Program-made: the position numbers and the translations under genes
The notes under the pieces: generated by a model
Seen by the model: only the letters and a program-made list of their open reading frames with translations
What the model was told of the DNA's origin: nothing
The model's database searches: none
Origin: Faecalibacterium sp. I3-3-33
GTDB lineage: Bacteria; Bacillota; Clostridia; Oscillospirales; Ruminococcaceae
Assembly (NCBI RefSeq): GCF_023347295.1
Contig: NZ_CP094469.1
Location: 2,604,001 to 2,668,000 of the forward strand
Direction: 5' to 3'
DNA: 64,000 nt
Shown here: one piece after another, positions 7,351 through 16,252 of the stretch
Layout of the letters: every line of letters starts with the position of its first letter
Numbering within the stretch: position 1 is the stretch's first letter

Positions 7351-8151
7351 ATGGATCTGTCTGCATTCAACCTGCAGGGCAAGGTAGCCCTGATCACCGG
7401 CGGTGCCCACGGCATCGGTTTTTCCATTGCAGAGGGCATGGCCAAGTGCGGCGCCGTCATCTGCTTCAACTGCTCCTCTGAGGCCAGCTTAGAAAAGGGC
7501 ATGGCCGCCTACAAGGCTGCCGGCATCGACGCCCACGGCTATGTGGCAGACGTTTCCGACGAGGACGCCGTAAACGCCATGGTGGCAAAGATCAAGGCCG
7601 AGGTCGGCTCTGTGGACATTCTGGTAAACAACGCCGGTCTGATGAAGCGCGTGCCCATGATCGAGATGAGCCACGCCGACTTTATGCGGGTGATCGACGT
7701 CCATGTGGGCGGCGCTTTCAACTGCTCCAAGGCCGTGCTGCCCGACATGATGGAAAAGCGCGAGGGCAAGATCATCAACATCTGCTCCATGATGAGCGAG
7801 CTGGGCCGCGAGACCGTTTCTGCCTACGCCGCCGCCAAGGGTGCGCTAAAGATGCTGACCAAGAATATCGCCTCTGAGTACGGCGAGTACAACATCCAGT
7901 GCAACGGCATGGGCCCCGGCTACATTGCCACCGCCCAGACTGCGCCCCTGCGCGAGATCCAGCCGGACGGCAGCCGTCACCCCTTTGACCAGTTCATCGT
8001 TGCCAAGACCCCCGCAGGCCGCTGGGGTGACCCGGAGGACATGGTTGGCCCCTGCGTGTTCCTTGCCAGCCACGCATCCGACTTCGTGAACGGCCAGATC
8101 CTCTACGCCGACGGCGGCATTCTGGCCTATATCGGCCGCCAGCCTAAGTAA
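7351..8151 (+). CDS. kduD: short-chain dehydrogenase, probable 2-keto-3-deoxygluconate 5-dehydrogenase
   Basis: ATG after AAAAGGAG. The 266-residue SDR has the Rossmann motif TGGAHGIG (residues 18-25), NNAG, and the catalytic Ser plus YAAAKG, followed by PGYIATAQTAPL. Closest relatives by pattern are KduD and gluconate 5-dehydrogenase. Position directly behind kduI favours KduD: NADH-dependent reduction of 2,5-diketo-3-deoxygluconate to KDG, the substrate of KdgK. Together the four genes form the whole route from unsaturated uronate to pyruvate and triose phosphate. Confidence 0.85.
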   Translation: MDLSAFNLQGKVALITGGAHGIGFSIAEGMAKCGAVICFNCSSEASLEKGMAAYKAAGIDAHGYVADVSDEDAVNAMVAKIKAEVGSVDILVNNAGLMKRVPMIEMSHADFMRVIDVHVGGAFNCSKAVLPDMMEKREGKIINICSMMSELGRETVSAYAAAKGALKMLTKNIASEYGEYNIQCNGMGPGYIATAQTAPLREIQPDGSRHPFDQFIVAKTPAGRWGDPEDMVGPCVFLASHASDFVNGQILYADGGILAYIGRQPK

Positions 8152-8160
8152 ATCCTGAAA

Positions 8161-8195
8161 AAATCCCCCCGGCGCTGCTCGCCGGGGGGATTTTT
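8161..8195 (+). terminator. intrinsic terminator after kduD
   Basis: Perfect 13-bp arms AATCCCCCCGGCG / CGCCGGGGGGATT with a 5-nt loop, ending in TTTTT. Confidence 0.9.
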
Positions 8196-8198
8196 ATA

Positions 8199-8925
8199 GG
8201 CAAATTAGACGATTTTAAATGCGCTCCGCTGCGCGGGGAAGTTTCTAACTGTCTTTAGCGTGCAAAGACGCTCCGCTGGGCCAGAGGCAGGGAGGGGTGT
8301 TCCGACTCCCCCCTCCCTACCTCTGGACTCCACCCACCCCACAATGCAACAACTGCGACCGCCGCCAGCGGCGGAAACAGGGAGCAGTTGTTGGGGCAGC
8401 GGCCAGCAAGACGCGAGTGCCGCCCAAGGCACGAAGCGGATGCTGGGAGCCGCAACCCGTCGTCAAGGGCTGCTCGCCCTTGACAATCCTAAAGAAGAAG
8501 TCGAAGCACAAAAAAGCTAGCGCTGCGCCAGTCGGCGCTATCGCTTTAACGCTTTTTTCGCTTCTCCATTTATAGCCCCTCAGTCGCTGCGCGACAGCTC
8601 CCCCGAGGGGGAGCTAGCACGCCCTGAAGCTTTCTCGTTATTCCTAACACTTTAGCAACGAACGTAACGGCTTGGCTCTCCCTTTGGGAGAGCTGGCGCG
8701 GGAGCGCCTGAGAGGGTTTTAAATTGGCGGAGCCGAAAAAAACGGTTAAAAGATCTTCACGCCGAACAGGCGTGAATCTTCAGTTTTTTCCGGTGCAGCC
8801 CTCCTCTTTGGGGTTAAAAGGGGCGAGCAGCCCCTTTTTCGTGGCTCCAGCGCGTCGAAATCGCTGGCACTTTTCTGGTTCTCTTTTGGTGTCAAAAGAG
8901 AACATCCCTCGGCAGGCCTTCAACA
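8199..8925. repeat. non-coding, hairpin-dense intergenic region
   Basis: About 700 bases with no credible gene; open frames here lack ribosome binding sites and look compositionally random. It begins with a decayed left end of the MITE-like family (8206-8235, AGACGATTTTAAATGC). It then holds several inverted repeats: 8281-8326 (about 16-bp arms), 8347-8393 (10-bp perfect arms), 8462-8484 (9-bp perfect arms), the 20-base palindrome 8596-8615, and the segment 8671-8720 ending in GCCTGAGAGGGTTTT, a block that recurs at 10319-10345 and in variant form near 23710. Confidence 0.7.
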
Positions 8926-8960
8926 AAACCGGCTGCCGCACGTTTTATGTGCAGCAGCCG
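8926..8960 (-). terminator. terminator of the CNNM/CBS protein gene
   Basis: 11-bp arms GGCTGCTGCAC / GTGCGGCAGCC on the minus strand (one G-U), followed by GGTTTTG, 10 bases after the stop codon. Confidence 0.75.
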
Positions 8961-8969
8961 ATTGATATT

Positions 8970-10298
8970 TTATTTAGAGGTTATCCGGCCAAAGTGGCCT
9001 TTTTCCTCTTCGTCCTTTTTGGGCTCGGGCTTTTCTGCGGGGGTCAGACGCACCTCGGTCACGCGGCGCTTGGCGGTGCGGGTCACCACGCCGTCGTAGC
9101 TGCCCAGCGTGAAGCGGTCGCCCACCTTGGGCAGGCGGCAGGTCTTTTCCTGCACCAGACCGTTTACCGTGTTGGAGTCGATCTCCTCGTCCTCCGGCAG
9201 ACCCAGCCGCTCGTACAGGTCGTCCACACCGGCGCTGCCCAGCACGATCCAGCTGCCGTCTGACTGCTTGCGGAAGTCCTCGGTCACCTCGTCGTGTTCA
9301 TCCCAGATCTCGCCTACCAGCTCCTCCAGAATGTCCTCCAGCGTGATGATGCCCTCGGTGCCGCCGTACTCGTCCACCACCACAGCCATGTGGTGGTGCT
9401 GCTCGCGCAGGGTGCGCAGCAGCTGGGAGATCTGGGTGGAGCCGGTGGTGTAGAGGGTGGGCTTGACCAGATCCTCCAGCTTGACCTCCTTTTTCAGGCG
9501 TGCCATGTAGAAGTCCTTTTCATGTACCACGCCGATGATGTTATCAATGGTGTCGTGGTACACCGGCAGACGGGAGTAGCCGGACTCGGCAAAGGTCTGT
9601 GCCACCTCTTCCAGCGGCAGATCGTCCTCCACCGCGATCACATCCACGCGGGGGGTCAGGATCTCTTCCACCTCCACGTCATCAAACTCGATGGCGCTGC
9701 GGATCAGTTCGCTTTCCCGGTCGGTCAGCTCGCCGTCGTTCTCGGCCTCGCTGACCATGGTCATCAACTCGCCCTCGGTGATGGTGTCCTCCTCGGTGCT
9801 GTGGACAAAGCGTCCCAGAAAGCGCTTCCACTGGGTAAACAGCCACGTCAGCGGGGTAAATACCAGCATCAGCAGGCTGAGCGCCGGTGCAACTGCGGTG
9901 GCTACCGTTTCCGGCATCTCTTTGGCAAGGCTCTTGGGGGTCACCTCGCCAAAGATCAGCACCACCACGGTCAGCACCATGGTGGACACCGTAGCGCCCC
10001 GCTCTGCACCCAGCATCTTGGTGAAAATGATGGTGCCGATGGAAGCTGCTGCAATGTTCACGATATTGTTGCCGATAAGGATGGTGGAAAGCAGCTTATC
10101 GTATTTTTCAGCCATTGCCAGCACACGGGCGGCAGAGGTATCGCCGTCCTCGGCGCGGCTTTTCAGGCGGATCTGATTCAGGGAAGAAAATGCGGTCTCG
10201 GATGCGGAGAAAAAGGCGGAGAATGCCACCAATACTACCAGCGCTACCCAGAGCGTCATACTACTGCCATCGTCCATAAAAAGGGAAATCACACTCAA
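8970..10298 (-). CDS. HlyC/CorC-type membrane protein: CNNM, CBS pair and CorC/HlyC domains
   Basis: Residues 10-195 form a CNNM membrane domain with the [12 protein letters not shown] signature and three to four helices. Residues about 205-330 are two CBS repeats ([42 protein letters not shown]), and 345-425 is the small CorC_HlyC domain. The tail is highly charged. Members of this family transport or sense divalent cations, chiefly Mg, although many carry the old label hemolysin. The start is uncertain: the longest frame uses TTG at 10298, with GTG at 10292 and ATG at 10277 as alternatives, none with a strong ribosome binding site. Confidence 0.85.
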   Translation of the reverse strand: MSVISLFMDDGSSMTLWVALVVLVAFSAFFSASETAFSSLNQIRLKSRAEDGDTSAARVLAMAEKYDKLLSTILIGNNIVNIAAASIGTIIFTKMLGAERGATVSTMVLTVVVLIFGEVTPKSLAKEMPETVATAVAPALSLLMLVFTPLTWLFTQWKRFLGRFVHSTEEDTITEGELMTMVSEAENDGELTDRESELIRSAIEFDDVEVEEILTPRVDVIAVEDDLPLEEVAQTFAESGYSRLPVYHDTIDNIIGVVHEKDFYMARLKKEVKLEDLVKPTLYTTGSTQISQLLRTLREQHHHMAVVVDEYGGTEGIITLEDILEELVGEIWDEHDEVTEDFRKQSDGSWIVLGSAGVDDLYERLGLPEDEEIDSNTVNGLVQEKTCRLPKVGDRFTLGSYDGVVTRTAKRRVTEVRLTPAEKPEPKKDEEEKGHFGRITSK

Positions 10299-10318
10299 CT
10301 TTCTGTTTTAAATTGTAC

Positions 10319-10345
10319 CCTCTCCGGCAGCGCGCCTGAGAGGGT
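10319..10345. repeat. short copy of the CTGAGAGGGT intergenic repeat
   Basis: ACCCTCTC at the left and GCCTGAGAGGGTTTT at the right pair with each other. The right half is identical to 8706-8720. Confidence 0.5.
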
Positions 10346-10369
10346 TTTGCCTATATTTTTCTTACATAC

Positions 10370-10415
10370 AAAAATGTGCTTTCCATCGTTGCCATTTCCG
10401 CGATGAAAAGCACAT
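10370..10415 (-). terminator. terminator of clpB
   Basis: On the minus strand a long stem with arms ATGTGCTTTTCATCG / CGATGGAAAGCACAT (G-U and one mismatch) is followed by TTTTTG. It lies about 80 bases downstream of the clpB stop codon. Confidence 0.65.
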
Positions 10416-10496
10416 CAATGTTACTTTTTATAATAACATATTCTGCACACGGGTGCAAGCTTTTGGCCCGTACTCCATGTACAAAACCGGTAAATT

Positions 10497-13109
10497 TTAG
10501 CGCAGAACCAGTGCGCTGCCGTCATAATCCACCGTCAGGGTGTTGCCCTCGGCATAATTGCCCTTGATGATGGCCTTGGCGATCAGGGTCTCCACGCGGC
10601 TCTGGATGAAGCGCTTGATGGGACGTGCACCATAAACGCTGTCGTAGGCAGAATCGATGATGAAGTCCTTGGCGGCGGTGGTGACCTCCAGCTTGAGGTG
10701 CTTGCCCTCCTCCATGCGGTTACGCAGATCCTGCAATTGCAGATCCACGATCTTGCGCATCTCATCCTTGGTCAGGCTCTTGTAGTAGACGATCTCGTCC
10801 AGACGGTTCAGGAATTCGGGACGGAACTTGCTCTTGAGCAGCAGATCGATCTGGTGCTTTGCATCCTCGCTCAACTCGTTGGAGCCCTGCGCACGGCGCT
10901 GCTCCAGATCGTTCAGGATGATATCGCTGCCAAGGTTGGAGGTCAGGATAATGACCGTGTTCTTGAAGTCCACGGTGCGGCCCTGACTATCCGTGATGCG
11001 GCCATCGTCCAGCACCTGCAACAGGATGTTGAACACATCGGGGTGGGCTTTTTCCACCTCATCGAACAGCACCACGCTGTAAGGCTTGCGGCGCACAGCC
11101 TCGGTCAGCTGACCGCCCTCTTCATAACCGACATATCCCGGAGGCGCGCCGATCAGACGGCTGACGCTGAACTTCTCCATATACTCGGTCATATCGATAC
11201 GCACCATGTTGCGCTCGTCGTCAAACAGAGCCTGTGCCAGCGCCTTGGCAAGCTCAGTCTTGCCGACGCCGGTGGGGCCAAGGAACAGGAAGCTGCCGAT
11301 GGGGCGGTTGGGGTTGGCGATACCGGCGCGGCTGCGCAGAATGGCTTCGCTTACCTTGGTCACGGCCTCGTCCTGCCCGATGACCCGCTGGTGCAGCACA
11401 TCGTCCAGATGCAGCAGCTTCTCGCGTTCACCCTCCACCAGCTTCTCTACCGGGATGCCGGTCCAGCGTGCCACGATGCGGGCGATCTCCTCATCGGTCA
11501 CGCGGTCACGCAGCAGGCTGTCCTCCTTCTTAGCGGCAGCAACCTTTTCCTCCTCGGCCAGCTGCTTCTGCAGCTGGGGCAGCTTGCCGTATTTCAGCTC
11601 AGCGGCCTTGTTCAGGTCGTACTCGCGCTGGGCTTTTTCGATGGCGGCATTGGTCTGCTCGATCTGCTCACGCAGGCTCTGCACCTTGCCAATGGCGTTC
11701 TTCTCGTTCTCCCACTTTGCCTTCATGCTGCGGAACTTATCCTGCAATTCGGCAAGCTCCTTTTCCAGATCCTTCAAGCGGCTCTGGCTCAGGGCGTCGG
11801 TCTCCTTTTTCAGGCTCACCTGCTCGATCTGCAGCTGGGTGATGCGGTGTGCCAGATCGTCCATCTCGCTGGGCATACTGTCCATCTCAGTCTTGATCAT
11901 AGCGCAGGCTTCATCCACAAGGTCGATGGCCTTATCCGGCAGAAAGCGGTCGGTGATATAGCGGTCGGAAAGGGTGGCGGCGGCGATCAGCGCACTGTCG
12001 TTGATCTTTACGCCGTGGAACACCTCGTAGCGCTCCTTCAGGCCGCGCAGGATGGAGATGGTATCCTCCACGGTAGGCTCATCCACCTGCACCGGCTGGA
12101 ACCGGCGCTCCAGCGCGGGGTCTTTTTCGATATACTGGCGGTACTCGTCCAGCGTGGTCGCGCCGATGCAGTGCAGCTCGCCCCGGGCCAGCATGGGCTT
12201 GAGCAGGTTGCCTGCGTCCATGGCGCCGTCGGTCTTACCGGCACCCACAATGGTGTGCAGCTCATCAATGAAGAGGATGATCTTGCCCTCGCTCTTCTTC
12301 ACCTCGTTCAGTACGCTCTTCAAGCGCTCCTCGAACTCGCCGCGGTACTTTGCACCGGCCACCAGAGCGCCCATGTCCAGGCTGAACACGGTGCGATCCT
12401 TCAGGTTTTCGGGCACATCGCCGCGCACGATCCGCTGCGCCAGACCCTCGGCGATGGCGGTCTTACCAACGCCGGGCTCACCGATCAGGCAGGGGTTGTT
12501 TTTGGTCTTACGGGACAGGATACGGATCACATTGCGGATCTCCTGATCGCGGCCGATAACGGGGTCCAGCTTCTGCTTGCGGGCAAGCTCCACCAGATCC
12601 TGACCGTACTTCTGCAGGGCATTGTAGGTATCCTCCGGGTTATCGGTGGTCACCCGCTGATTGCCGCGCACGGCGGTAAGCTGCTGCAGGAAGGCATCCT
12701 TTTTCAGGTTGAAGGCGCGGAACAGCTCACTGGTGGTCTGGTCCTGCTCATCCAGCAGACCAAGGAACAGATGCTCCACGCTGATGAAGTCGTCCTTCAT
12801 GGCCTTAGCTTCGCGGGCGGCGGCGCTGAGCACCTTATCGGTGGCCTGCGAGATATAGACCTTATCGGGGTCGCGGCCGGAGCCGGACACCCGGGGCAGT
12901 GCGGAAAGCTTTTCGGCCACAGCGGCGGCAAAACTGCCGGGGTCAACGTTCAGCTTTTGCAGCAGCTGGGGAATCAGGCCGTTTTCCTGCGCAGCCAGTG
13001 CGTGCAGCAGATGGGCGGGTTCCAGCGCGTTGTGCTGGTACTCCACAGCCAGCTGCTGGGCTGCCTGCAATGCCTCAAGGGTCTTTTGGGTATATTGATT
13101 GGTATTCAT
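10497..13109 (-). CDS. clpB: ATP-dependent disaggregase ClpB (Hsp100)
   Basis: 870 residues, normal for ClpB. Order: N-terminal Clp_N repeats (1-150), first AAA+ module with Walker [14 protein letters not shown] (about 205), a coiled-coil middle domain (about 410-525, rich in Glu/Lys/Gln), second AAA+ module with Walker [14 protein letters not shown] (about 607) and sensor/arginine-finger segments, and a C-terminal D2-small domain. The middle domain separates it from ClpC/ClpA. It works with DnaK to dissolve protein aggregates. ATG at 13109 has GGAGG at good spacing. A CIRCE operator and a strong promoter lie upstream, indicating HrcA control. Confidence 0.97.
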   Translation of the reverse strand: MNTNQYTQKTLEALQAAQQLAVEYQHNALEPAHLLHALAAQENGLIPQLLQKLNVDPGSFAAAVAEKLSALPRVSGSGRDPDKVYISQATDKVLSAAAREAKAMKDDFISVEHLFLGLLDEQDQTTSELFRAFNLKKDAFLQQLTAVRGNQRVTTDNPEDTYNALQKYGQDLVELARKQKLDPVIGRDQEIRNVIRILSRKTKNNPCLIGEPGVGKTAIAEGLAQRIVRGDVPENLKDRTVFSLDMGALVAGAKYRGEFEERLKSVLNEVKKSEGKIILFIDELHTIVGAGKTDGAMDAGNLLKPMLARGELHCIGATTLDEYRQYIEKDPALERRFQPVQVDEPTVEDTISILRGLKERYEVFHGVKINDSALIAAATLSDRYITDRFLPDKAIDLVDEACAMIKTEMDSMPSEMDDLAHRITQLQIEQVSLKKETDALSQSRLKDLEKELAELQDKFRSMKAKWENEKNAIGKVQSLREQIEQTNAAIEKAQREYDLNKAAELKYGKLPQLQKQLAEEEKVAAAKKEDSLLRDRVTDEEIARIVARWTGIPVEKLVEGEREKLLHLDDVLHQRVIGQDEAVTKVSEAILRSRAGIANPNRPIGSFLFLGPTGVGKTELAKALAQALFDDERNMVRIDMTEYMEKFSVSRLIGAPPGYVGYEEGGQLTEAVRRKPYSVVLFDEVEKAHPDVFNILLQVLDDGRITDSQGRTVDFKNTVIILTSNLGSDIILNDLEQRRAQGSNELSEDAKHQIDLLLKSKFRPEFLNRLDEIVYYKSLTKDEMRKIVDLQLQDLRNRMEEGKHLKLEVTTAAKDFIIDSAYDSVYGARPIKRFIQSRVETLIAKAIIKGNYAEGNTLTVDYDGSALVLR

Positions 13110-13167
13110 AAAGTCAAGCCTCCATTCATACCGGAAGGTTTATTTTAGCGGACGGATAAGTTCTGTG

Positions 13168-13230
13168 CTAATAGCTCCGCGCCCAGCGGCGGCAGAGCCG
13201 TGATTGAATTGTATAGATGTTCTTCTTCAT
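13168..13230 (-). CDS. possible 20-residue leader ORF in the clpB 5' region
   Basis: On the clpB transcript, between the CIRCE operator and clpB, an ATG at 13230 opens a 20-codon frame (MKKNIYTIQSRLCRRWARSY, stop TAG). A full AGGAGGT site lies 11 bases upstream, slightly far but stronger than that of clpB itself. The product is basic. It could be a translated leader, a remnant, or chance. No family recognised. Confidence 0.3.
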   Translation of the reverse strand: MKKNIYTIQSRLCRRWARSY

Positions 13231-13268
13231 GGTCTTGCGCACCTCCTGCGGAGCAGTTTGTTTTGTTT

Positions 13269-13295
13269 TTAGCACTCTATCTGCTCGACTGCTAA
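13269..13295. promoter_or_regulatory. CIRCE operator (HrcA binding site) upstream of clpB
   Basis: TTAGCACTC-N9-GACTGCTAA matches the consensus TTAGCACTC-N9-GAGTGCTAA in 17 of 18 positions. It lies directly after the -10 box of the clpB promoter, the usual place for HrcA repression. Confidence 0.88.
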
Positions 13296-13296
13296 A

Positions 13297-13325
13297 AATA
13301 TACTCCTGTCCACCCACTTTGTCAA
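13297..13325 (-). promoter_or_regulatory. sigmaA-type promoter of clpB
   Basis: Minus strand: -35 TTGACA (13325-13320), 17-base spacer, -10 TATATT (13302-13297). Confidence 0.85.
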
Positions 13326-13426
13326 TAGGGTTCACAAAAAGTTTGCAGAATAGACGCAAAACCATGCTTTTCAACCTGTATGGAAATCAAATTCTCCCCC
13401 TGAGCAAAAGTCTTCCCGTGAAAACA

Positions 13427-13460
13427 AAATACAGCCAAGCCCGCAGGCTTGGCTGTATTT
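13427..13460 (-). terminator. terminator of asnA, with flanks of the MITE-like hairpin module
   Basis: Minus-strand stem ATACAGCCAAGCC / GGCTTGGCTGTAT, perfect 13-bp arms with loop TGCG, followed by TTTTG. The upstream flank reads GGAAAAATATTTTTGATTT and the downstream flank TTTTCACGGGAAG, matching the blocks around the hairpin in the repeat family described at 22889. Confidence 0.8.
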
Positions 13461-13496
13461 CAAATCAAAAATATTTTTCCGTCGAAATCGTTCCGC

Positions 13497-14510
13497 TTAC
13501 AGCAGCGGGATTCCAGCCTTAGCGCAGGCTTCGCGGGTGGCCTTGTCCCACACGCTGGCCTGTACCTCGCCAATGTGGACGCTGCCCAGCAGCAGCATAC
13601 ACAGGCGGCTCTGGCCGATGCCGCCGCCGATGGTATAGGGCAGCTCGCCAGCCAGCACTGCCTTGTGGAAGGGCAGGGTGCGGCGGTCATCGCAGCCCGC
13701 CATGGTCAGCTGCTTGTCCATGCTCTCCGGGCTGACGCGGATGCCCATGCTGCTCAGCTCGTAGCTGCACTGCAGCGGGTCGTTCCAGAACAGCAGGTCG
13801 CCGTTCAGATCCCAGTCGTCATAGTCCGGGGCACGGCCGTCGTGGGGCTTGCCGCTGCGCAGGGGTGCACCGATCTTCATCAGGAAGGTGGTGCCGTTCT
13901 CTTTGACAAAGGCGTTCTCCCGCTCCTTCGGGGTCAGATCGGGGTACTTATCCTCCAGTTCCTGCGTGGTGACAAAGGTCACGTTGGGGGTGTGCAGGGG
14001 CAGATCCTGCAGCTGGGGGAACATGGCGTGCAGGTTCATCTCGGTGGCGCACACCGCAGACACGATGCAGCGCACCACGTTTTTCAGGTAGGTCTCGTTG
14101 CGGTCCTCCACCGTGATGACCTTTTCCCAGTCCCACTGATCCACATAGATGGAGTGGAGGTTGTCCAGCTCCTCGTCCCGGCGGATAGCGTTCATATCGC
14201 AGTACAAGCCCTTGCCCACATGGAAATCGTAGTCCTTCAGGGCCTGCCGCTTCCACTTTGCCAGCGACTGCACCACCTGTGCCTCGATGCCGCTGTCCTT
14301 GATGTCAAAGGTCACCTTGCGCTCCACGCCGTTCAGGTCGTCATTCAGGCCGGTGGAAGCCTCCAGAAACAGCGGTGCAGACACGCGGTACAGGTTCAGC
14401 GTGGCGCACAGGGTATCGGCGAACAGCCGCTTCACCGTGCCGATGGCGCGCTGGGTGTCGTACAGGTTCAGCGCGGGTTTGTAGTTTGCCGGGATGATGA
14501 TCTTGCTCAT
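13497..14510 (-). CDS. asnA: aspartate--ammonia ligase
   Basis: 337 residues, the standard AsnA length. The N-terminus begins MSKIIIPANYKPALNLYDTQ, and the class II synthetase-like active site segments are visible: RVSAPLF, KWKRQAL, VDQWDWEK, and the C-terminal GGGIGQSRLCMLLL. It makes asparagine from aspartate and free ammonia with ATP going to AMP, a route common in gut Firmicutes. ATG at 14510 follows GAGGGG. Single gene, ended by the hairpin at 13427-13460. I saw no T-box in the roughly 130-base leader; a GC-rich hairpin around 14545-14570 is its only structure. Confidence 0.96.
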   Translation of the reverse strand: MSKIIIPANYKPALNLYDTQRAIGTVKRLFADTLCATLNLYRVSAPLFLEASTGLNDDLNGVERKVTFDIKDSGIEAQVVQSLAKWKRQALKDYDFHVGKGLYCDMNAIRRDEELDNLHSIYVDQWDWEKVITVEDRNETYLKNVVRCIVSAVCATEMNLHAMFPQLQDLPLHTPNVTFVTTQELEDKYPDLTPKERENAFVKENGTTFLMKIGAPLRSGKPHDGRAPDYDDWDLNGDLLFWNDPLQCSYELSSMGIRVSPESMDKQLTMAGCDDRRTLPFHKAVLAGELPYTIGGGIGQSRLCMLLLGSVHIGEVQASVWDKATREACAKAGIPLL

Positions 14511-14635
14511 AACGTTTACCCCTCATTCTATGTGGTTTGCGCCCCGCTTTCCCGAGCCGGGGCGTGGCTTTTGCAAAGCCGGAATACTGCACCCATTATG
14601 GCACAATTTTTTACGAAAGTAAAGTGATAGCAGGA

Positions 14636-14676
14636 AAAAGCAGTTCCGAAACGCCCATAGGCGTTTCGGAACTGCA
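14636..14676 (-). terminator. terminator of the liv operon
   Basis: Perfect 16-bp arms (14640-14655 and 14660-14675) with a 4-nt loop (TATG on the minus strand), followed by CTTTTT in the direction of transcription. Flanking GGAAAAATAGTTTGATTT again resembles the MITE-like hairpin module. Confidence 0.85.
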
Positions 14677-14695
14677 AATCAAACTATTTTTCCGT

Positions 14696-15409
14696 TTACC
14701 CGCCCAGATAGGCGCTGCGGACGCGCTCGTTGGTCAGCAGCTCGGCACCGGTACCGTCCATGACTATGCGGCCGGTCTCCAGCACATAGGCGCGGTCGGC
14801 CACCGAAAGCGCCATCTGCGCGTTCTGCTCCACCAGCAGGATGGTCATGCCTTCCTTGTGGATGTCGCGGATGATGTCAAAGATCTCCTGCACCAGCAGC
14901 GGCGAAAGCCCCATAGAAGGCTCGTCCAGCATCAGCATGGAAGCGTTGCTCATGAGCGCACGCCCCATGGCCAGCATCTGCTGCTCGCCGCCGGACATGG
15001 TGCCCGCCAGCTGCTTGCGGCGCTCCTTCAGGCGGGGGAACAGGGTGAACACCTTTTCCTTGTTGGCGGCAATGGTGGAAGCGGGCTGGGTGTAGGCACC
15101 CATGTCAAGGTTCTCGTCCACCGTCATGTGCAAAAACACATGGCGGCCCTCCGGCACCTGTGCAAGGCCGCTCTCCACGATCTTGTGGGCGCGCACGCCC
15201 TTGATGCTTTTGCCTTTATACAACACATCGCCGGTGCGGGGCTTCAAAAGGCCGGAAATGGTTTTCAGGGTGGTGGATTTGCCCGCGCCGTTGGCACCGA
15301 TCAGGGTGACGATCTCGCCCGCGTTGACAGTGAAAGAGATATCCTTTACGGCGTGGATGTTGCCGTAGTAGACGTTGATGCCGTCCACCTTCAGTAATGT
15401 ATCAGCCAT
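14696..15409 (-). CDS. livF: branched-chain amino acid ABC transporter ATPase LivF
   Basis: 237 residues. Walker A GANGAGKS, signature SGGEQQMLAMGRALM, Walker B LMLDEPSMGLSP and the switch histidine region LLVEQN. The short length and LivF-type sequence (after the signature, few extra helices) distinguish it from LivG. It pairs with LivG as the cytoplasmic motor for the LivH-LivM channel. It starts two bases before the livG stop codon region, with GGAGGG inside the end of livG, so it is translationally linked. Last gene of the operon. Confidence 0.95.
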   Translation of the reverse strand: MADTLLKVDGINVYYGNIHAVKDISFTVNAGEIVTLIGANGAGKSTTLKTISGLLKPRTGDVLYKGKSIKGVRAHKIVESGLAQVPEGRHVFLHMTVDENLDMGAYTQPASTIAANKEKVFTLFPRLKERRKQLAGTMSGGEQQMLAMGRALMSNASMLMLDEPSMGLSPLLVQEIFDIIRDIHKEGMTILLVEQNAQMALSVADRAYVLETGRIVMDGTGAELLTNERVRSAYLGG

Positions 15410-15412
15410 GGC

Positions 15413-16252
15413 TCAGCCCTCCTTTTTGCCCAGATAGGCCTCGATGACCTGCGGGTTATCGCGGATCTCGTCCGGGGTGCCCTTGGCGATGATGCGGCCA
15501 AAGTTCAGCACCGCAATGCCCTCGCAGATGCCCATGACAAGGCTCATGTCGTGCTCGATGAGCAGCACGGCAATGTTGAACTCGTCGCGGATGCGGCGGA
15601 TGGTCTCGGTCAGCTCCGCAGTCTCGGAGGGGTTCATACCGGCGGCAGGCTCGTCCAGCAGCAGAAGCTTCGGGCCGGTGGCCAGTGCGCGCATGATCTC
15701 CAGCCGCCGCTGTGCGCCGTAGGGCAGGCTGCCGGCCTGTGCGTTGGCAAGGTCTGCCATGTGGAAGATGTCCAGCAGCTCCAGCGCACGCTCAGTGCAC
15801 TGCTTTTCTTCTTTCCAGTAGTTCGGCATCCGCAGCAGAGAGGACGCCAGATTATACTTCATGGACTCGTGCAGACCCACCTTGATGTTGTCGATGACGC
15901 TCAGCTCCTTGAACAGGCGGATGTTCTGGAAGGTACGCGCCACGCCCATGCGGTTGACCTGATAGGTCTTTTTCCCGGCAGTGGGCATCCCGTCGATCAG
16001 GATGGAGCCGCGGGTGGGCTGGTAGACGTTGGTGAGCAGGTTGAACACGGTGGTCTTGCCTGCGCCGTTGGGGCCGATCAGACCGGCGATCTCGTTGCGG
16101 CCGATCATCAGGTTAAAGTTGTCCACGGCGGTCAGACCGCCGAAGTCGATGCCCAGCTCACGCACGTCCAGAATGGGCTTTTTGTCCTTGTCGCGGTCGG
16201 TCAGAAAACCGCCGGAGGGCACACTGTGCAGTCTGGTCTTGAACTCACTCAT
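15413..16252 (-). CDS. livG: branched-chain amino acid ABC transporter ATPase LivG
   Basis: The ATG at 16252 overlaps the end of livM (ATGAGTGA arrangement) and has AAAGGAGG upstream; the longer open frame runs into livM and is not used. 279 residues with Walker A GPNGAGKT, the signature-region LPYGAQRRLEIMRALA (the canonical LSGGQ is replaced by LPYGAQ, as is usual in LivG), Walker B LLLLDEPAAGMNP, and LLIEHDMSLV. Partner of LivF in the same transporter. Confidence 0.95.
   Translation of the reverse strand: MSEFKTRLHSVPSGGFLTDRDKDKKPILDVRELGIDFGGLTAVDNFNLMIGRNEIAGLIGPNGAGKTTVFNLLTNVYQPTRGSILIDGMPTAGKKTYQVNRMGVARTFQNIRLFKELSVIDNIKVGLHESMKYNLASSLLRMPNYWKEEKQCTERALELLDIFHMADLANAQAGSLPYGAQRRLEIMRALATGPKLLLLDEPAAGMNPSETAELTETIRRIRDEFNIAVLLIEHDMSLVMGICEGIAVLNFGRIIAKGTPDEIRDNPQVIEAYLGKKEG

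Noticed and set aside
14511..14640. Possible T-box or other riboswitch before asnA
   Set aside because: No T-box sequence or specifier-like stem; only a short GC-rich hairpin is present.
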